Positions 34,945 to 43,504 of a stretch of 64,000 nucleotides of DNA are shown piece by piece. The first letter of the stretch is position 1; each line of letters opens with the position of its first letter. The notes below the pieces were generated by a model. That model did no database searches. It saw only the letters and a list, made by a program, of their open reading frames with translations, and was not told the origin of the DNA. Location of the stretch: contig JAVKFY010000027.1 of NCBI GenBank assembly GCA_040223615.1, positions 1 to 64,000 of the forward strand, in the 5' to 3' direction. The translations under genes and the position numbers were made by a program. Origin of the DNA: JAVKFY01 sp040223615 (GTDB lineage: Bacteria > Pseudomonadota > Alphaproteobacteria > GCA-2731375).

Positions 34945-35693
34945 CGTAGATGCCCGGGTCAGGCCCGGGCATGGCGATGTTCTGTACGCGTCATGGCCGG
35001 GCTTGAGCCATGGGTGTCCGGTTAAGCTTGCGGTGATCGTCGATTCCCTATTGCCGCTCAGGCGGTTGCGCTGCTTCGGGCGGCACCGGGCAGAAGAACC
35101 GCGACCGATTGATCCAGCTTCTGGACGTGGATGCCCCGAACAAGTCGGGGCATGACGATCTTATTGAAAAACATAGAAACCCGTCATGGCCCGGCTTGTC
35201 AGGGCCATCCACGTCGCTGCGCTTGCGAAGACGTTGACGGGTGGGCACAGGACCGGAAGGACTTAAACCGGACAATCGTGGGCTTGATCCACGGGTGTCC
35301 GGTTAAGCTCTTGCGGGACCCACAACACGCGTCATGCCAGCGCAGGCTGGCATCCAGGCAACGCCGATATAGGCACGCGGAGACGCGGAGAACGCGGAGT
35401 TGCTGGGATCGGCACTCCGCGACTCCCTTGCCGAGCAAGGCGACCTAAAGGGCACCTTGGCGGGTTCCGCGAACCCGCATCGGCAAGCTCCGCGTCAAAC
35501 CGCAACAGCAGCCTCGTCATTCCTGCCTTCGCAGGAATGACGAGGCTGCTGTGAATGCGCTGTCCACCGCGGAGGTGGGACAGCGCAACCGATTGATTTA
35601 CAAACGAACTTGGCCGCTTAGCCGGACACCCGTGAGCTTGACCCGGCCATCCCGCTTGACCGTCCGCCCCCGCCCCTGTCTGCTTAGCTGACC
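34945..35693. repeat. Mosaic of palindromic repeats in a 749-base non-coding spacer
   Basis: No gene is seen. The spacer is built of copies of dispersed repeats: a CCCGGGTCAGGCCCGGGC palindrome at about 34,951, a related one at about 35,132-35,150, GTCATGCCAGCGCAGGCTGG at about 35,332-35,352, and the short unit GGGTGTCCGGTTAAGCT twice direct (about 35,009 and 35,293) and once inverted (about 35,612-35,630). A perfect 21-bp hairpin at 35,506-35,551 is listed separately. Nested direct and inverted copies suggest repeated insertion of the same element. The metA promoter must lie near the right end. Confidence 0.7.
35506..35551. repeat. Perfect 21-bp inverted repeat with a 4-base loop
   Basis: Bases 35506-35526 and 35531-35551 are exact complements around a CTTC loop. 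There is no T-run on either side, so it is not a typical terminator. The inner part (GTCATTCCTGCCTTCGCAGG) is a member of the dispersed repeat family, here with its outer arms matched as well. Perfect pairing suggests a recent origin. Confidence 0.85.
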
Positions 35694-36617
35694 ATGCCGA
35701 TCAACATTCCAGACGATCTGCCGGCCCGCGAGGTTCTCGAAGGCGAGGGCATCAAGGTGATGGGCGAAGCCGACGCGGTGCGCCAGGACATCCGTCCGAT
35801 GCGCATCCTGCTGCTCAACCTGATGCCGAAGAAGATCGAGACCGAGGTGCAGATCGCCCGCGTGCTGAGCCACACGCCGTTGCAGATCGAGCTCACGTTG
35901 ATGACGACGGCGAGCTACACGCCGTCCAACACCTCGCAGCTCCACCTCAAGGCGTTCTACAAGACGCTGGACCAGATTCGCGACGAGCGTTTCGACGGCC
36001 TGATCGTCACTGGCGCGCCGGTGGAGCGGTTGCCGTTCGAGGACGTCGACTACTGGCCGGAGCTCTGTGACGTGTTCGCCTGGGCCGACCGCAACGTGTT
36101 CCGGCGCTTCCACATCTGCTGGGGCGCTCAGGCTGCGCTGTTCCGCCGTTTCGGCATCGCCAAGCACGACATGGGCACCAAGCTGTCCGGCGTGTTCGAG
36201 CAAAAGGTGCTGGCGCCGAACAACCGCATGCTGGGCGGGTTCCCGGCCGCTTTCCCCTGTCCGGTCTCGCGCTACACGACGATCGACGCCAAGGACATCG
36301 AGGCGCAGGACCGGCTGGAGCTGCTGGCGGTGTCGGCGGAGTCGGGCCCGTGTTTCGCGGTCGATCGCGCCACCGGCGACGCCTACAGCTTCAACCACCC
36401 GGAATATGACGCCGACACGCTGCTGAACGAGTATCGGCGCGACGTCGAAGCGGAGCCCGACGTGAAAGTGCCGGCGAACTACTTTCCCGACGACGACCCG
36501 TCGGCGACACCGATCAATGCCTGGCGGCCGTACGGCTATCTGCTGTTCGGCAACTGGTTGAGCGAGCTCTACCAGGACACGCCGTTCGACCTGAACGAAC
36601 TGGGGAGGAAGCGATGA
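35694..36617 (+). CDS. metA: Homoserine O-acyltransferase MetA (probably acetyltransferase, E111), 307 aa
   Basis: MetA activates homoserine for methionine synthesis. The numbering fits the family exactly: catalytic Cys142 (HICWGAQAAL), Lys163 (GTKLSG), His235 and Glu237 (FNHPEYD). Residue 111 is Glu (TGAPVERLPF). Studies of MetA enzymes show that Glu at this site favours acetyl-CoA and Gly (as in E. coli) favours succinyl-CoA, so the likely product is O-acetylhomoserine. The name as usually annotated would be homoserine O-succinyltransferase. The upstream leader is short and I see no SAM riboswitch in it. The next gene overlaps its stop. Confidence 0.93.
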   Translation: MPINIPDDLPAREVLEGEGIKVMGEADAVRQDIRPMRILLLNLMPKKIETEVQIARVLSHTPLQIELTLMTTASYTPSNTSQLHLKAFYKTLDQIRDERFDGLIVTGAPVERLPFEDVDYWPELCDVFAWADRNVFRRFHICWGAQAALFRRFGIAKHDMGTKLSGVFEQKVLAPNNRMLGGFPAAFPCPVSRYTTIDAKDIEAQDRLELLAVSAESGPCFAVDRATGDAYSFNHPEYDADTLLNEYRRDVEAEPDVKVPANYFPDDDPSATPINAWRPYGYLLFGNWLSELYQDTPFDLNELGRKR

Positions 36618-37669
36618 ACCCGCAACTGGCGATGCTGACCGGCATGGCGGCGATCCGGACGCCGGCGCCGATGGCCAGGCTCTACCTGGAGATGGGTGAG
36701 CGGCGCGAGACCTCAGGCGATCGGGTGATGGACCCGAAGGCGCAGCTCGTCGGCGAGCTGATCAACATGGTGCGTGTGCCGGGCTACATCCCGACACCAG
36801 CCGAGGCGCGCGCGCAGATGGCGAAGATGCGTGCGCTGGTCGACGCGCCGGCACCGCCGCTGCCGCGCAAAGACGACCTGACGGTGCCCGGGCCGGCCGG
36901 CGACATCCCGGTGCGTGTCTACGGGCCCCGACCGCTGGACGACGACGAGAAACTCCCGGTGTTGTGCTACTTCCACGGCGGCGGCTTCGTGCAGGGCGAC
37001 CTCGACACCCACGACACCGCCTGCGCCAAGCTGGCGACGTGGGGCGATTTCATGGTAGTCGCGGTGGACTACCGACTGGCCCCGGAGCACCCCTTCCCGG
37101 CCGGCCCGGAGGACTGCTACGAGGCCTACGTGTGGCTGGTCGAGCATGTCGCCGAGCTGGGCGGCGATCCGGCCCGCATCGCGGTCGGCGGCGACAGCGC
37201 CGGCGGCAACCTGTCGGCCGTGGTCAGCCAGATGGCGGCCAAGGCCGGTGTCCAGTTGCCGGTGGCGCAGGCGCTGATCTACCCGGTGGTCGACGCGCAC
37301 CACCGGGCCGACTCGTACAAGGAGTTCGAGCAGGGCTACGTGATCCCGGCCGACCGCATCGCCTGGTACGACGAGATGTACTATCAGGCCGCCGGCGACA
37401 AAGACGACCTGCGGGCCTCGCCGATCCTGGCCAACGACCTGGCCGGCCAGCCGCCGGCCTTCGTCATCACCTGCGGTTTCGATCCGCTGCGCGACGAGGG
37501 CGGCAGCTACGCCGACCGGCTGAAAGCCGCTGGCGTGCCGGTGTCGTTCAAGGAATTTCGCGGCCAGATCCACGGCTTCATCTCGATGAGCGCGGCGATC
37601 CCGCAGGCCGACGAGTGCCTGCGCGACATCGCCGATTACTTGAGAGATCGATTCGGAAAGGCCGCGTAA
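36614..37669 (+). CDS. Alpha/beta hydrolase, hormone-sensitive-lipase (HSL) family, 351 aa
   Basis: The HSL signature FHGGGFVQGD (oxyanion hole) is at about residue 118 and the nucleophile GGDSAGG at about 195. The late acidic residue lies in CGFDPLRDEG and His in GQIHGFI. It probably hydrolyses a short-chain ester. About 90 residues precede the catalytic core, forming the typical cap. The ATG overlaps the metA stop by 4 nt, so it is co-expressed with metA, though no metabolic link is obvious. Confidence 0.87.
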   Translation: MNPQLAMLTGMAAIRTPAPMARLYLEMGERRETSGDRVMDPKAQLVGELINMVRVPGYIPTPAEARAQMAKMRALVDAPAPPLPRKDDLTVPGPAGDIPVRVYGPRPLDDDEKLPVLCYFHGGGFVQGDLDTHDTACAKLATWGDFMVVAVDYRLAPEHPFPAGPEDCYEAYVWLVEHVAELGGDPARIAVGGDSAGGNLSAVVSQMAAKAGVQLPVAQALIYPVVDAHHRADSYKEFEQGYVIPADRIAWYDEMYYQAAGDKDDLRASPILANDLAGQPPAFVITCGFDPLRDEGGSYADRLKAAGVPVSFKEFRGQIHGFISMSAAIPQADECLRDIADYLRDRFGKAA

Positions 37670-37679
37670 CCTTCTGTTT

Positions 37680-37712
37680 CGTCACGCCCGGGCTTGTCCG
37701 GAGCATGGTGAG
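37680..37712. repeat. Single copy of the dispersed palindromic repeat
   Basis: CGTCACGCCCGGGCTTGTCC, with a partial complementary arm downstream, lies just after the hydrolase stop. It belongs to the same family as the copies in 34,945-35,660. Confidence 0.55.
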
Positions 37713-37765
37713 ATAAACTTTAGTCTTTTCAGGCGCTTGCGATGATTCTCTCATCAAAAACACGA

Positions 37766-37800
37766 AAGCCGCCCAGGTTGCCCCTGGGCGGCTTCGGTTT
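37766..37800. terminator. Bidirectional rho-independent terminator between hydrolase and rpsD
   Basis: A perfect 12-bp stem (37766-37777 with 37783-37794) with a 5-base loop is flanked by GGTTTT on the plus side and by TTTCGTGTTTTT on the minus side, so it can end both the hydrolase and the rpsD transcripts. Confidence 0.88.
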
Positions 37801-37817
37801 TCGGTATGCGACCTAGG

Positions 37818-38435
37818 TTAGCGCGAGTAGTACTCGACCACCAGGTTCGGTTCCATGTGAACCGGGTAGGGTACGTCGGCGAAGCTCGGAATGCGCACGA
37901 AGGTGCCGGTCATCTTGTTGTGGTCGACGTCGATGTAGTCGGGCACGTCGCGCTCGGCCAGGCCGACCGCCTCCAGCACGATGGCGAGCTGCTTTGAGCG
38001 CTCCTTCACCGAAACCACGTCGCCCGGCTTGCACATGAAGCTGGGGATGTTCACCCGGCGGCCGTTCACCTCGACATGGCCGTGATTGATGAACTGGCGC
38101 GAGGCGAACACGGTCGGCACGAACTTCATGCGATAGACCACGGCGTCGAGCCGGCATTCCAGCAGGCCGACCAGATGCTCCGAGGTGTCGCCACGACGGC
38201 GCGAGGCCTCGTCGTAGACGCGACGGAACTGCTTCTCGGTGATGTTGCCGTAGTAGCCGCGCAGCTTCTGCTTGGCCGCGAGCTGAACGCCGAAGTCCGA
38301 CAACTTCCGCTTGCGGGCCTGGCCGTGCTGGCCGGGGCCGTAGTCACGCCGGTTCACCGGGCTCTTCGGCCGGCCCCACAGGTTCTCACCCAGGCGGCGG
38401 TTCAGCTTGTACTTCGACTGCAGGCGTTTCGTCAT
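37818..38435 (-). CDS. rpsD: 30S ribosomal protein S4, 205 aa
   Basis: S4 binds the 5' domain of 16S rRNA early in small-subunit assembly. The protein has the N-terminal MTKRLQSKYKLNRRLGENLWG, the S4 RNA-binding domain with RLDAVVYRMKF and ASRQFINHGHVEVNGRRVNI, and the usual C-terminus. It stands alone here, outside the S13-S11-S4-alpha cluster seen in other bacteria, which is normal for many Alphaproteobacteria. A strong promoter lies about 65 bases upstream of its start. Confidence 0.97.
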   Translation of the reverse strand: MTKRLQSKYKLNRRLGENLWGRPKSPVNRRDYGPGQHGQARKRKLSDFGVQLAAKQKLRGYYGNITEKQFRRVYDEASRRRGDTSEHLVGLLECRLDAVVYRMKFVPTVFASRQFINHGHVEVNGRRVNIPSFMCKPGDVVSVKERSKQLAIVLEAVGLAERDVPDYIDVDHNKMTGTFVRIPSFADVPYPVHMEPNLVVEYYSR

Positions 38436-38498
38436 CGAGTGGCTACGTCCAACGGCATGGAAATGGGTTACGCCGGCACGGGGCCGGCGAGTGGGCGG

Positions 38499-38526
38499 AC
38501 TATACGCATCGAAATCGTCAAGTCAA
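38499..38526 (-). promoter_or_regulatory. rpsD promoter
   Basis: On the minus strand TTGACT (38521-38526) and TATAGT (38499-38504) are 16 bases apart. The leader of about 55 bases contains a GCCGGC-based hairpin (around 38,472-38,488), a candidate site for control by S4 itself, which is inference. Confidence 0.75.
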
Positions 38527-39422
38527 CGGGCCAGGAACGCCCTGATCCAGGTATTTACCTGGGCCGAAGCGTGATGCGTGACCCAATGGTCGACATCCGG
38601 CAGGCGATGGACCGTGAGGTCGTCGACAAAGCGGTCCAGGCCCTCGATCAGAACCGGCAGCAGCGCGTGGTCGTCCATGCCCCAGATCACCATCGTCGGC
38701 ACCTTGACGCGGAACGCTTCGACGTCGATCTGCGGCGGTCCGTCGGCGCCGTCCGGGCTCGGCGGGCGCATCGGCGTGGCGCGGTACCAGTTCAGCCCGC
38801 CGGTCAGCGCGCCGGGCTGGCCCCAGGCCTCCAGGTAGGCCGCCTTGAAGGCGTCGTCGACCACGCCCTTCTCATGCAACGCCTGGAACGTGCGCTCCCA
38901 CAGCATCGCGAAGTTGTTGGCCGACAGCGCCGCCTCGGCGCCTTCGTCGCGGAAGAAGCGCATGTACTGGCTGGCCTGCTGCTGGCCCCTGTCGGTCTGC
39001 AGCGCCTCCACGAAGCGGCCGGGGTGCGGCGCGTTCAGGATCACCAGGCCGTTCAGGCGATCCGGGTGGGCGATGGCGAAGCCCCAGGCGATGGCCCCGC
39101 CCCAGTCGTGCGCCACCAGGGTGAACTTCCGCGCCGGCGCGTAGTGGTCGGCCAGCGCCAGGATGTCGCCGATCAGCTTGTCGGCGCGGTAGTCGGCGAC
39201 GTCCTGGGGCTTGTCCGACAGGTTGTAGCCGCGCTGGTCCGGCGCCACGGCGAGGTGGTCCTGGCCGAATTCCAGGAGCTGGTTCCGCCAGGTGCGCCAG
39301 AATTCCGGGAAGCCATGCAGGAACAGGATCAGCTCGCCGGAGTCGTTCTCCGGCCCGGCCTTGGCGACGTGCAGGCGGATGCCGCCCAGGTCGACGTCCT
39401 CGTGGCTGATCTCGACGCTCAT
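38523..39422 (-). CDS. Alpha/beta hydrolase, epoxide-hydrolase-like, 299 aa
   Basis: Features of soluble epoxide hydrolases and haloalkane dehalogenases: HGFPEFWRTWRNQ (oxyanion HGFP), the nucleophile elbow VAHDWGGAIAW (Asp as nucleophile, near residue 102), and a late His in DVDHWVTHHA. An Asp nucleophile points to epoxide hydrolase rather than esterase. The start MSVEISHED was chosen because it overlaps the stop of the upstream methyltransferase gene, and the longer frame is its shadow. The rpsD promoter overlaps the end of this gene. Confidence 0.87.
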   Translation of the reverse strand: MSVEISHEDVDLGGIRLHVAKAGPENDSGELILFLHGFPEFWRTWRNQLLEFGQDHLAVAPDQRGYNLSDKPQDVADYRADKLIGDILALADHYAPARKFTLVAHDWGGAIAWGFAIAHPDRLNGLVILNAPHPGRFVEALQTDRGQQQASQYMRFFRDEGAEAALSANNFAMLWERTFQALHEKGVVDDAFKAAYLEAWGQPGALTGGLNWYRATPMRPPSPDGADGPPQIDVEAFRVKVPTMVIWGMDDHALLPVLIEGLDRFVDDLTVHRLPDVDHWVTHHASAQVNTWIRAFLAR

Positions 39423-40174
39423 TTCGGGCGCTCCCCCAGTTTCATCAGTGCCGACAGGATGCCATGCAGGGCCGACACTTCGTGTGTCGTCAGGCGGCCG
39501 CGCTGAAAGATGTTGCGGATGTTGCGCACCATGGTCGGGCGCTTCTCCGGCGGGAACAGGAAGCCGGATTCGTCCAGTGCCGGCTCCAGGCGGGCGAAGA
39601 AGTTGGCCAGTTCCGCCGCGGTGGCGGGCGGCTGCGCGTCGGCCTCCGGCGCGGCCGGGTCGGCGACGAACCATTCGTAGCCGAACAACAAGACCGCCTG
39701 GGCCAGGTTCAGCGAGGCGAAGGCCGGGTTCGCCGGCACCGCGACGATGGCGTGCGCGCGCACCACGTCGTCATTGTCGAGCCCGGCCCGCTCCGCGCCG
39801 AACAGCACCCCGACCTTTTCCCCGTTGGCGATCGCCTGGCGGCAGGCGGCGGCGGCCTCGCGCGGCGTCATCACCGGCTTGACCATGTCGCGGCCGCGCG
39901 CGGTGGTGGCCAGCACCAGGTTGAGGTCGGCGACGGCCGCCTCGGTGGTCTGGTGCAGGGCGGCATTGTCGAGCACCTCGTCGGCGCGGCTGGCCATGGC
40001 ACGGGCCTTGTCCTGCGGCCAGCCGTCGCGCGGCGCCACCAGCCGCATCTCGTCGAGGCCGAAGTTCAGCATGGCGCGCGCGCAGGCGCCGATATTCTCC
40101 GCCAGCTGCGGCCGCACCAGCACCACGGCCGGCCCGCCGCGCACGCCCGGCTTGCTGAAGTCAGTGCCGGCCAT
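39419..40174 (-). CDS. trmJ: TrmJ-type tRNA (Cm32/Um32) methyltransferase, 251 aa
   Basis: SPOUT-class methyltransferase: VVLVRPQLAENIGACARAML (motif 1, with N...G), VGVLFGAERAGLDNDDV (motif 2) and ANPAFASLNLAQAVLLFGYE (motif 3, forming the knot that binds S-adenosylmethionine). TrmJ adds a methyl to the ribose of residue 32 in the anticodon loop of several tRNAs. A C-terminal helical extension (about 90 residues) matches TrmJ length. The start MAGTDFSKP is preferred to the longer frame. It is convergent with nothing and reads into the hydrolase gene. Confidence 0.87.
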   Translation of the reverse strand: MAGTDFSKPGVRGGPAVVLVRPQLAENIGACARAMLNFGLDEMRLVAPRDGWPQDKARAMASRADEVLDNAALHQTTEAAVADLNLVLATTARGRDMVKPVMTPREAAAACRQAIANGEKVGVLFGAERAGLDNDDVVRAHAIVAVPANPAFASLNLAQAVLLFGYEWFVADPAAPEADAQPPATAAELANFFARLEPALDESGFLFPPEKRPTMVRNIRNIFQRGRLTTHEVSALHGILSALMKLGERPK

Positions 40175-40348
40175 GACCAGGTCCGGGGCCGGCTCTGACG
40201 CTATTCCCCCACCTCTTACCAACCCTCTCCGTCCCCAGGGGCAGAGCGGGAGTCACGAAGCCGACGAAACCGCGTCCCTCTCCGCCGTTCAGCGGGGAGA
40301 GGACAGGTGAGGCGGGATTGGTTGCCGGAAACATTCGCAACGTCGAGG

Positions 40349-41977
40349 TTAGCCCTTGCGGTCGACCAGCGCGGTGACCTTGCTGGCGCTCGCGCCCTGA
40401 CGGTAGAGCTTGTAGACGATGGAGTCGTGCAGCGCCTGGAACGAGGCGTCGACGATGTTCGGCGACACGCCGACGGTGAACCAGCGGTTGCCCTCGCCGT
40501 CGGCGCTCTCCACCAGCACGCGGGTGATGGCGCCGGTGCCGCCGTCGAGAATGCGCACCTTGAAGTCGACCAGCCGCAGATCCTCGATCAACGGGGCGAA
40601 GCGGCCCAGGTCCTTGCGCAACGCCTGGTCGAGCGCGTTCACCGGGCCGTTGCCTTCCGCCACCGACAGATAGGTCTCGCCGTCGACCGTGGTCTTCACC
40701 GTGGCCTCGGAGACCGTGACCAGCTCGCCAACCGCATTGAAGCGGCGCTCGACCATCACGCGGAAGCTCTCGATGCGGAAATAGTCCGGCACCTGGCCCA
40801 GGATGCGGCGCGCCATCAGCTCGAAGCTGGCCTCCGCGCCGTCATAGGCGTAGCCCTGGAACTCGCGCTCCTTCACCTCCGACAGCAGGCGGTCGATGCG
40901 GCGGTCCTTGGGGTCGACCTCGATGCCGACCTCGGCCAGGCGGGAGAGGATGTTGGAGCGGCCGGCCTGGTCGGAGACCAGCACCATGCGCCGGTTGCCG
41001 ACGACCTCGGGCTCGATGTGCTCGTAGGTCTTCGGGTCCTTCATCACCGCGGAGACGTGCAGGCCGCCCTTGTGCGCGAAGGCCGAGGCGCCGACGTAGG
41101 CCGCATGCCGGTTCGGCGCCCGGTTCAGCAGTTCGTCGAGCAGGCGGGAGACCTGCGTCAGGTGCGCCAGACGCTCCTCGGTAATGCCGGTCTCGAAACG
41201 CTCCGCGAAGCCGGGCTTCAGCATCAGCGAGGGGATGATCGAGATCAGGTCGGCGTTGCCGCAGCGCTCGCCGAGGCCGTTGATCGTGCCCTGCACCTGG
41301 CGCACGCCGGCCTGCACAGCGATCAGCGAGTTGGCGACCGCGTTGCCGGTGTCGTTGTGGGTGTGGATGCCGAGGTGATCCCCCGGGATGACCTTGGCGA
41401 CGTCGGCGACGATGCCGCCAATCTCGTGCGGCAGGGTGCCGCCGTTGGTGTCGCACAGCACCACCCAGCGGGCACCGTTGTCGATCGCCGCCTTCAGGCA
41501 GTCGAGCGCGAAGCCGGGGTTGGCCTTGTAGCCGTCGAAGAAATGTTCGGCGTCGAACATCGGCTCGCGGCCGAGCTCGGCGACGCGCCTTATCGAGTCG
41601 GCAACCATGGCGACGTTCTCGGCATGCTCGATCTCCAGCGCCACGTCGACGTGGAAGTCCCAGGTCTTGCCGACCAGGCACGCGGCCTCGGCCTTGCCGT
41701 CCAGCACCGCCGACAGGCCGGGATCGTTGGAGACCGACCGGCCGGGCCGGCGGGTCATGCCGAAGGCGGTGAGCTTGGCGGTCTTCAGCATCGGCGGGGC
41801 GTCGAAGAACGCCGTGTCGGTCGGGTTGGCGCCGGGCCAGCCGCCCTCGACATAGTCGACGCCGAGCTGATCCAGGGCGACGGCGATGTGCCGCTTGTCC
41901 TCGACCGAGAAGTCGACGCCCGAGGTCTGCGCGCCGTCGCGCAGCGTGGTGTCGAACAGGTAGATACGCTCTTTCAT
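40349..41977 (-). CDS. cimA: Citramalate synthase, 542 aa
   Basis: CimA condenses pyruvate and acetyl-CoA to citramalate, the first step of the threonine-independent route to isoleucine. The HMGL-like TIM barrel has FDTTLRDGAQTSGVDFS (metal-binding Asp, catalytic Arg), GIHTHNDTGNAVANSL (His pair) and NGLGERCGNADL. The C-terminal LeuA-like regulatory domain runs from about residue 400. The length and the R-D-G-A-Q motif fit CimA (about 530-540 residues) better than isopropylmalate synthase. It shares one base with the cysS stop upstream, so it forms a cysS-cimA pair. Confidence 0.92.
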   Translation of the reverse strand: MKERIYLFDTTLRDGAQTSGVDFSVEDKRHIAVALDQLGVDYVEGGWPGANPTDTAFFDAPPMLKTAKLTAFGMTRRPGRSVSNDPGLSAVLDGKAEAACLVGKTWDFHVDVALEIEHAENVAMVADSIRRVAELGREPMFDAEHFFDGYKANPGFALDCLKAAIDNGARWVVLCDTNGGTLPHEIGGIVADVAKVIPGDHLGIHTHNDTGNAVANSLIAVQAGVRQVQGTINGLGERCGNADLISIIPSLMLKPGFAERFETGITEERLAHLTQVSRLLDELLNRAPNRHAAYVGASAFAHKGGLHVSAVMKDPKTYEHIEPEVVGNRRMVLVSDQAGRSNILSRLAEVGIEVDPKDRRIDRLLSEVKEREFQGYAYDGAEASFELMARRILGQVPDYFRIESFRVMVERRFNAVGELVTVSEATVKTTVDGETYLSVAEGNGPVNALDQALRKDLGRFAPLIEDLRLVDFKVRILDGGTGAITRVLVESADGEGNRWFTVGVSPNIVDASFQALHDSIVYKLYRQGASASKVTALVDRKG

Positions 41978-43314
41978 CAGTTCGCCCGCCGCCAGGTCGT
42001 GCCCTGCGGTCCGTCTTCCAGAATGATGCCGCTGGCGGCCAGTTCGTCGCGGATGCGGTCGGCCTCGGCGAATTCCTTCGCCTTGCGCGCGGCGATGCGC
42101 CGGGCGATGGCGTCCTCGATCTCCGAGGCATCGCCGTCACCGCCCTGGAACCAGCTCGCGGCCGGCTGTTGCAGCACGCCCAGCAGGTCCCCCGCGGCCC
42201 GCAGCGACGACGCGGCGGCCTTGTCACCGGCCAGCGCCTTGTCGGCCAGAGCGTGCAGCGACGGCAGCGCGGCCGGCACGTTCAGGTCGTCCTGCAAGGC
42301 AGCCATCAGGCCGTCGGGCAGGTCGCCGGCCGGTTCGGCGTCATCGGCGGCGCGGTACCAGCGGTCGAGCGTCGCCTTGGCCTGGCGCAAGCTCTCGCGG
42401 GTGAAGTCCAGCGGCTGGCGGTAGTGCGCCGACAGCAGCGCCAGGCGGATTGCCTCGCCCGGGAACTCGCTGAGCAGGTCGTGCAGCACGATGAAGTTGC
42501 CGAGCGACTTCGACATCTTCTCGCCCTCGACCATCAGCCAGCCGTTGTGCATCCAATACTTTGCCATCGGCGCGTGGTGCGCGCATTCCGACTGCGCCAC
42601 CTCGTTCTGGTGGTGCGGGAAGATCAGGTCGAGGCCGCCGCCGTGAATGTCGAAGGTCTCGCCGAGATGCGCCTTGGACATCGCCGAGCACTCGATGTGC
42701 CAGCCCGGCCGGCCCCAGCCCCACGGGCTGTCCCAGCCCGGCTGGTCGGCGTCCGACGGTTTCCACAGCACGAAGTCCATCGGGTTTTTCTTGTAGGGCG
42801 CGACCTCGATGCGGGCACCGGCCTGCAACTCATCCTGGCTGACCCGCGCGAAATCGCCGTAGCTCGCCATCGTGGGCACGTTGAACAGCACGTGGCCTTC
42901 CGCCTCATAGGCATTGCCGTTGGCGATCAGGGTCTCGATGATCGCGATCATCTCGGCGATGTGCCGCGTCGCGCGCGGCTCCACGTCCGGCGGCAACGCG
43001 TTCAGCGCCGCGAAGTCGGCGTGCATCTCCTCGATCACCGGCTCGGTGACCTCGTCGATGGAGATGCCGCGCTCCTTGGCCCGCGCGTTGATCTTGTCCT
43101 CCACGTCGGTGATGTTGCGGACGTAGGTGACGCGCGGATAGAGCCGGCGCAGCAGGCGGGCCAGCAGGTCGAACACCACCACCGGGCGGGCATTGCCGAT
43201 ATGCGGCTGGTCGTACACCGTCGGTCCACACACGTAGAGCCGCACGTGCGCAGGGTCGAGCGGCGCGAACCGCTCCTTGCTCCGTGTGGCCGTGTTGTAG
43301 ACGACAAGCGACAT
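41977..43314 (-). CDS. cysS: Cysteinyl-tRNA synthetase, 445 aa
   Basis: Class I synthetase with zinc-binding Cys in LYVCGPTVYD (about 28), the HIGH-type motif HIGN in QPHIGNARP, zinc ligands in HIECSAMS and HHQNEVAQSEC, and KMSKS (in GEKMSKSLGN). The length is normal. The start MSLVVYNTATRS was chosen because it fits the family, while the longer frame continues across an intergenic gap into the upstream region. The order cysS-cimA is seen in several Alphaproteobacteria. Confidence 0.95.
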   Translation of the reverse strand: MSLVVYNTATRSKERFAPLDPAHVRLYVCGPTVYDQPHIGNARPVVVFDLLARLLRRLYPRVTYVRNITDVEDKINARAKERGISIDEVTEPVIEEMHADFAALNALPPDVEPRATRHIAEMIAIIETLIANGNAYEAEGHVLFNVPTMASYGDFARVSQDELQAGARIEVAPYKKNPMDFVLWKPSDADQPGWDSPWGWGRPGWHIECSAMSKAHLGETFDIHGGGLDLIFPHHQNEVAQSECAHHAPMAKYWMHNGWLMVEGEKMSKSLGNFIVLHDLLSEFPGEAIRLALLSAHYRQPLDFTRESLRQAKATLDRWYRAADDAEPAGDLPDGLMAALQDDLNVPAALPSLHALADKALAGDKAAASSLRAAGDLLGVLQQPAASWFQGGDGDASEIEDAIARRIAARKAKEFAEADRIRDELAASGIILEDGPQGTTWRRAN

Positions 43315-43504
43315 GGGGGGCCTCGTCCCGGACTCTTGGTTCTCGAACGTAGGGTTTGGACGCGCCTTGCGCGGGCGATTGTGTAGTTCGGATGCGGTCT
43401 CAGGGCAAGCCGACAGCCGGCGGCGGTTGCGACGTCGGGCAATTGTCCGCACCATTGGCCGCCAGAGATGCCCTGCTGCCTGACTCGCCGAGGACCAGCG
43501 CCGC

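Noticed and set aside
35560..35693. SAM-II type riboswitch before metA
   Set aside because: In many Alphaproteobacteria metA has such a leader, but the conserved SAM-II core bases are not visible here, and the leader is mostly repeat sequence.
39292..39882. Additional gene opposite trmJ
   Set aside because: The frame is Arg/Pro/Ser-rich with no domain and overlaps trmJ and the hydrolase gene completely.
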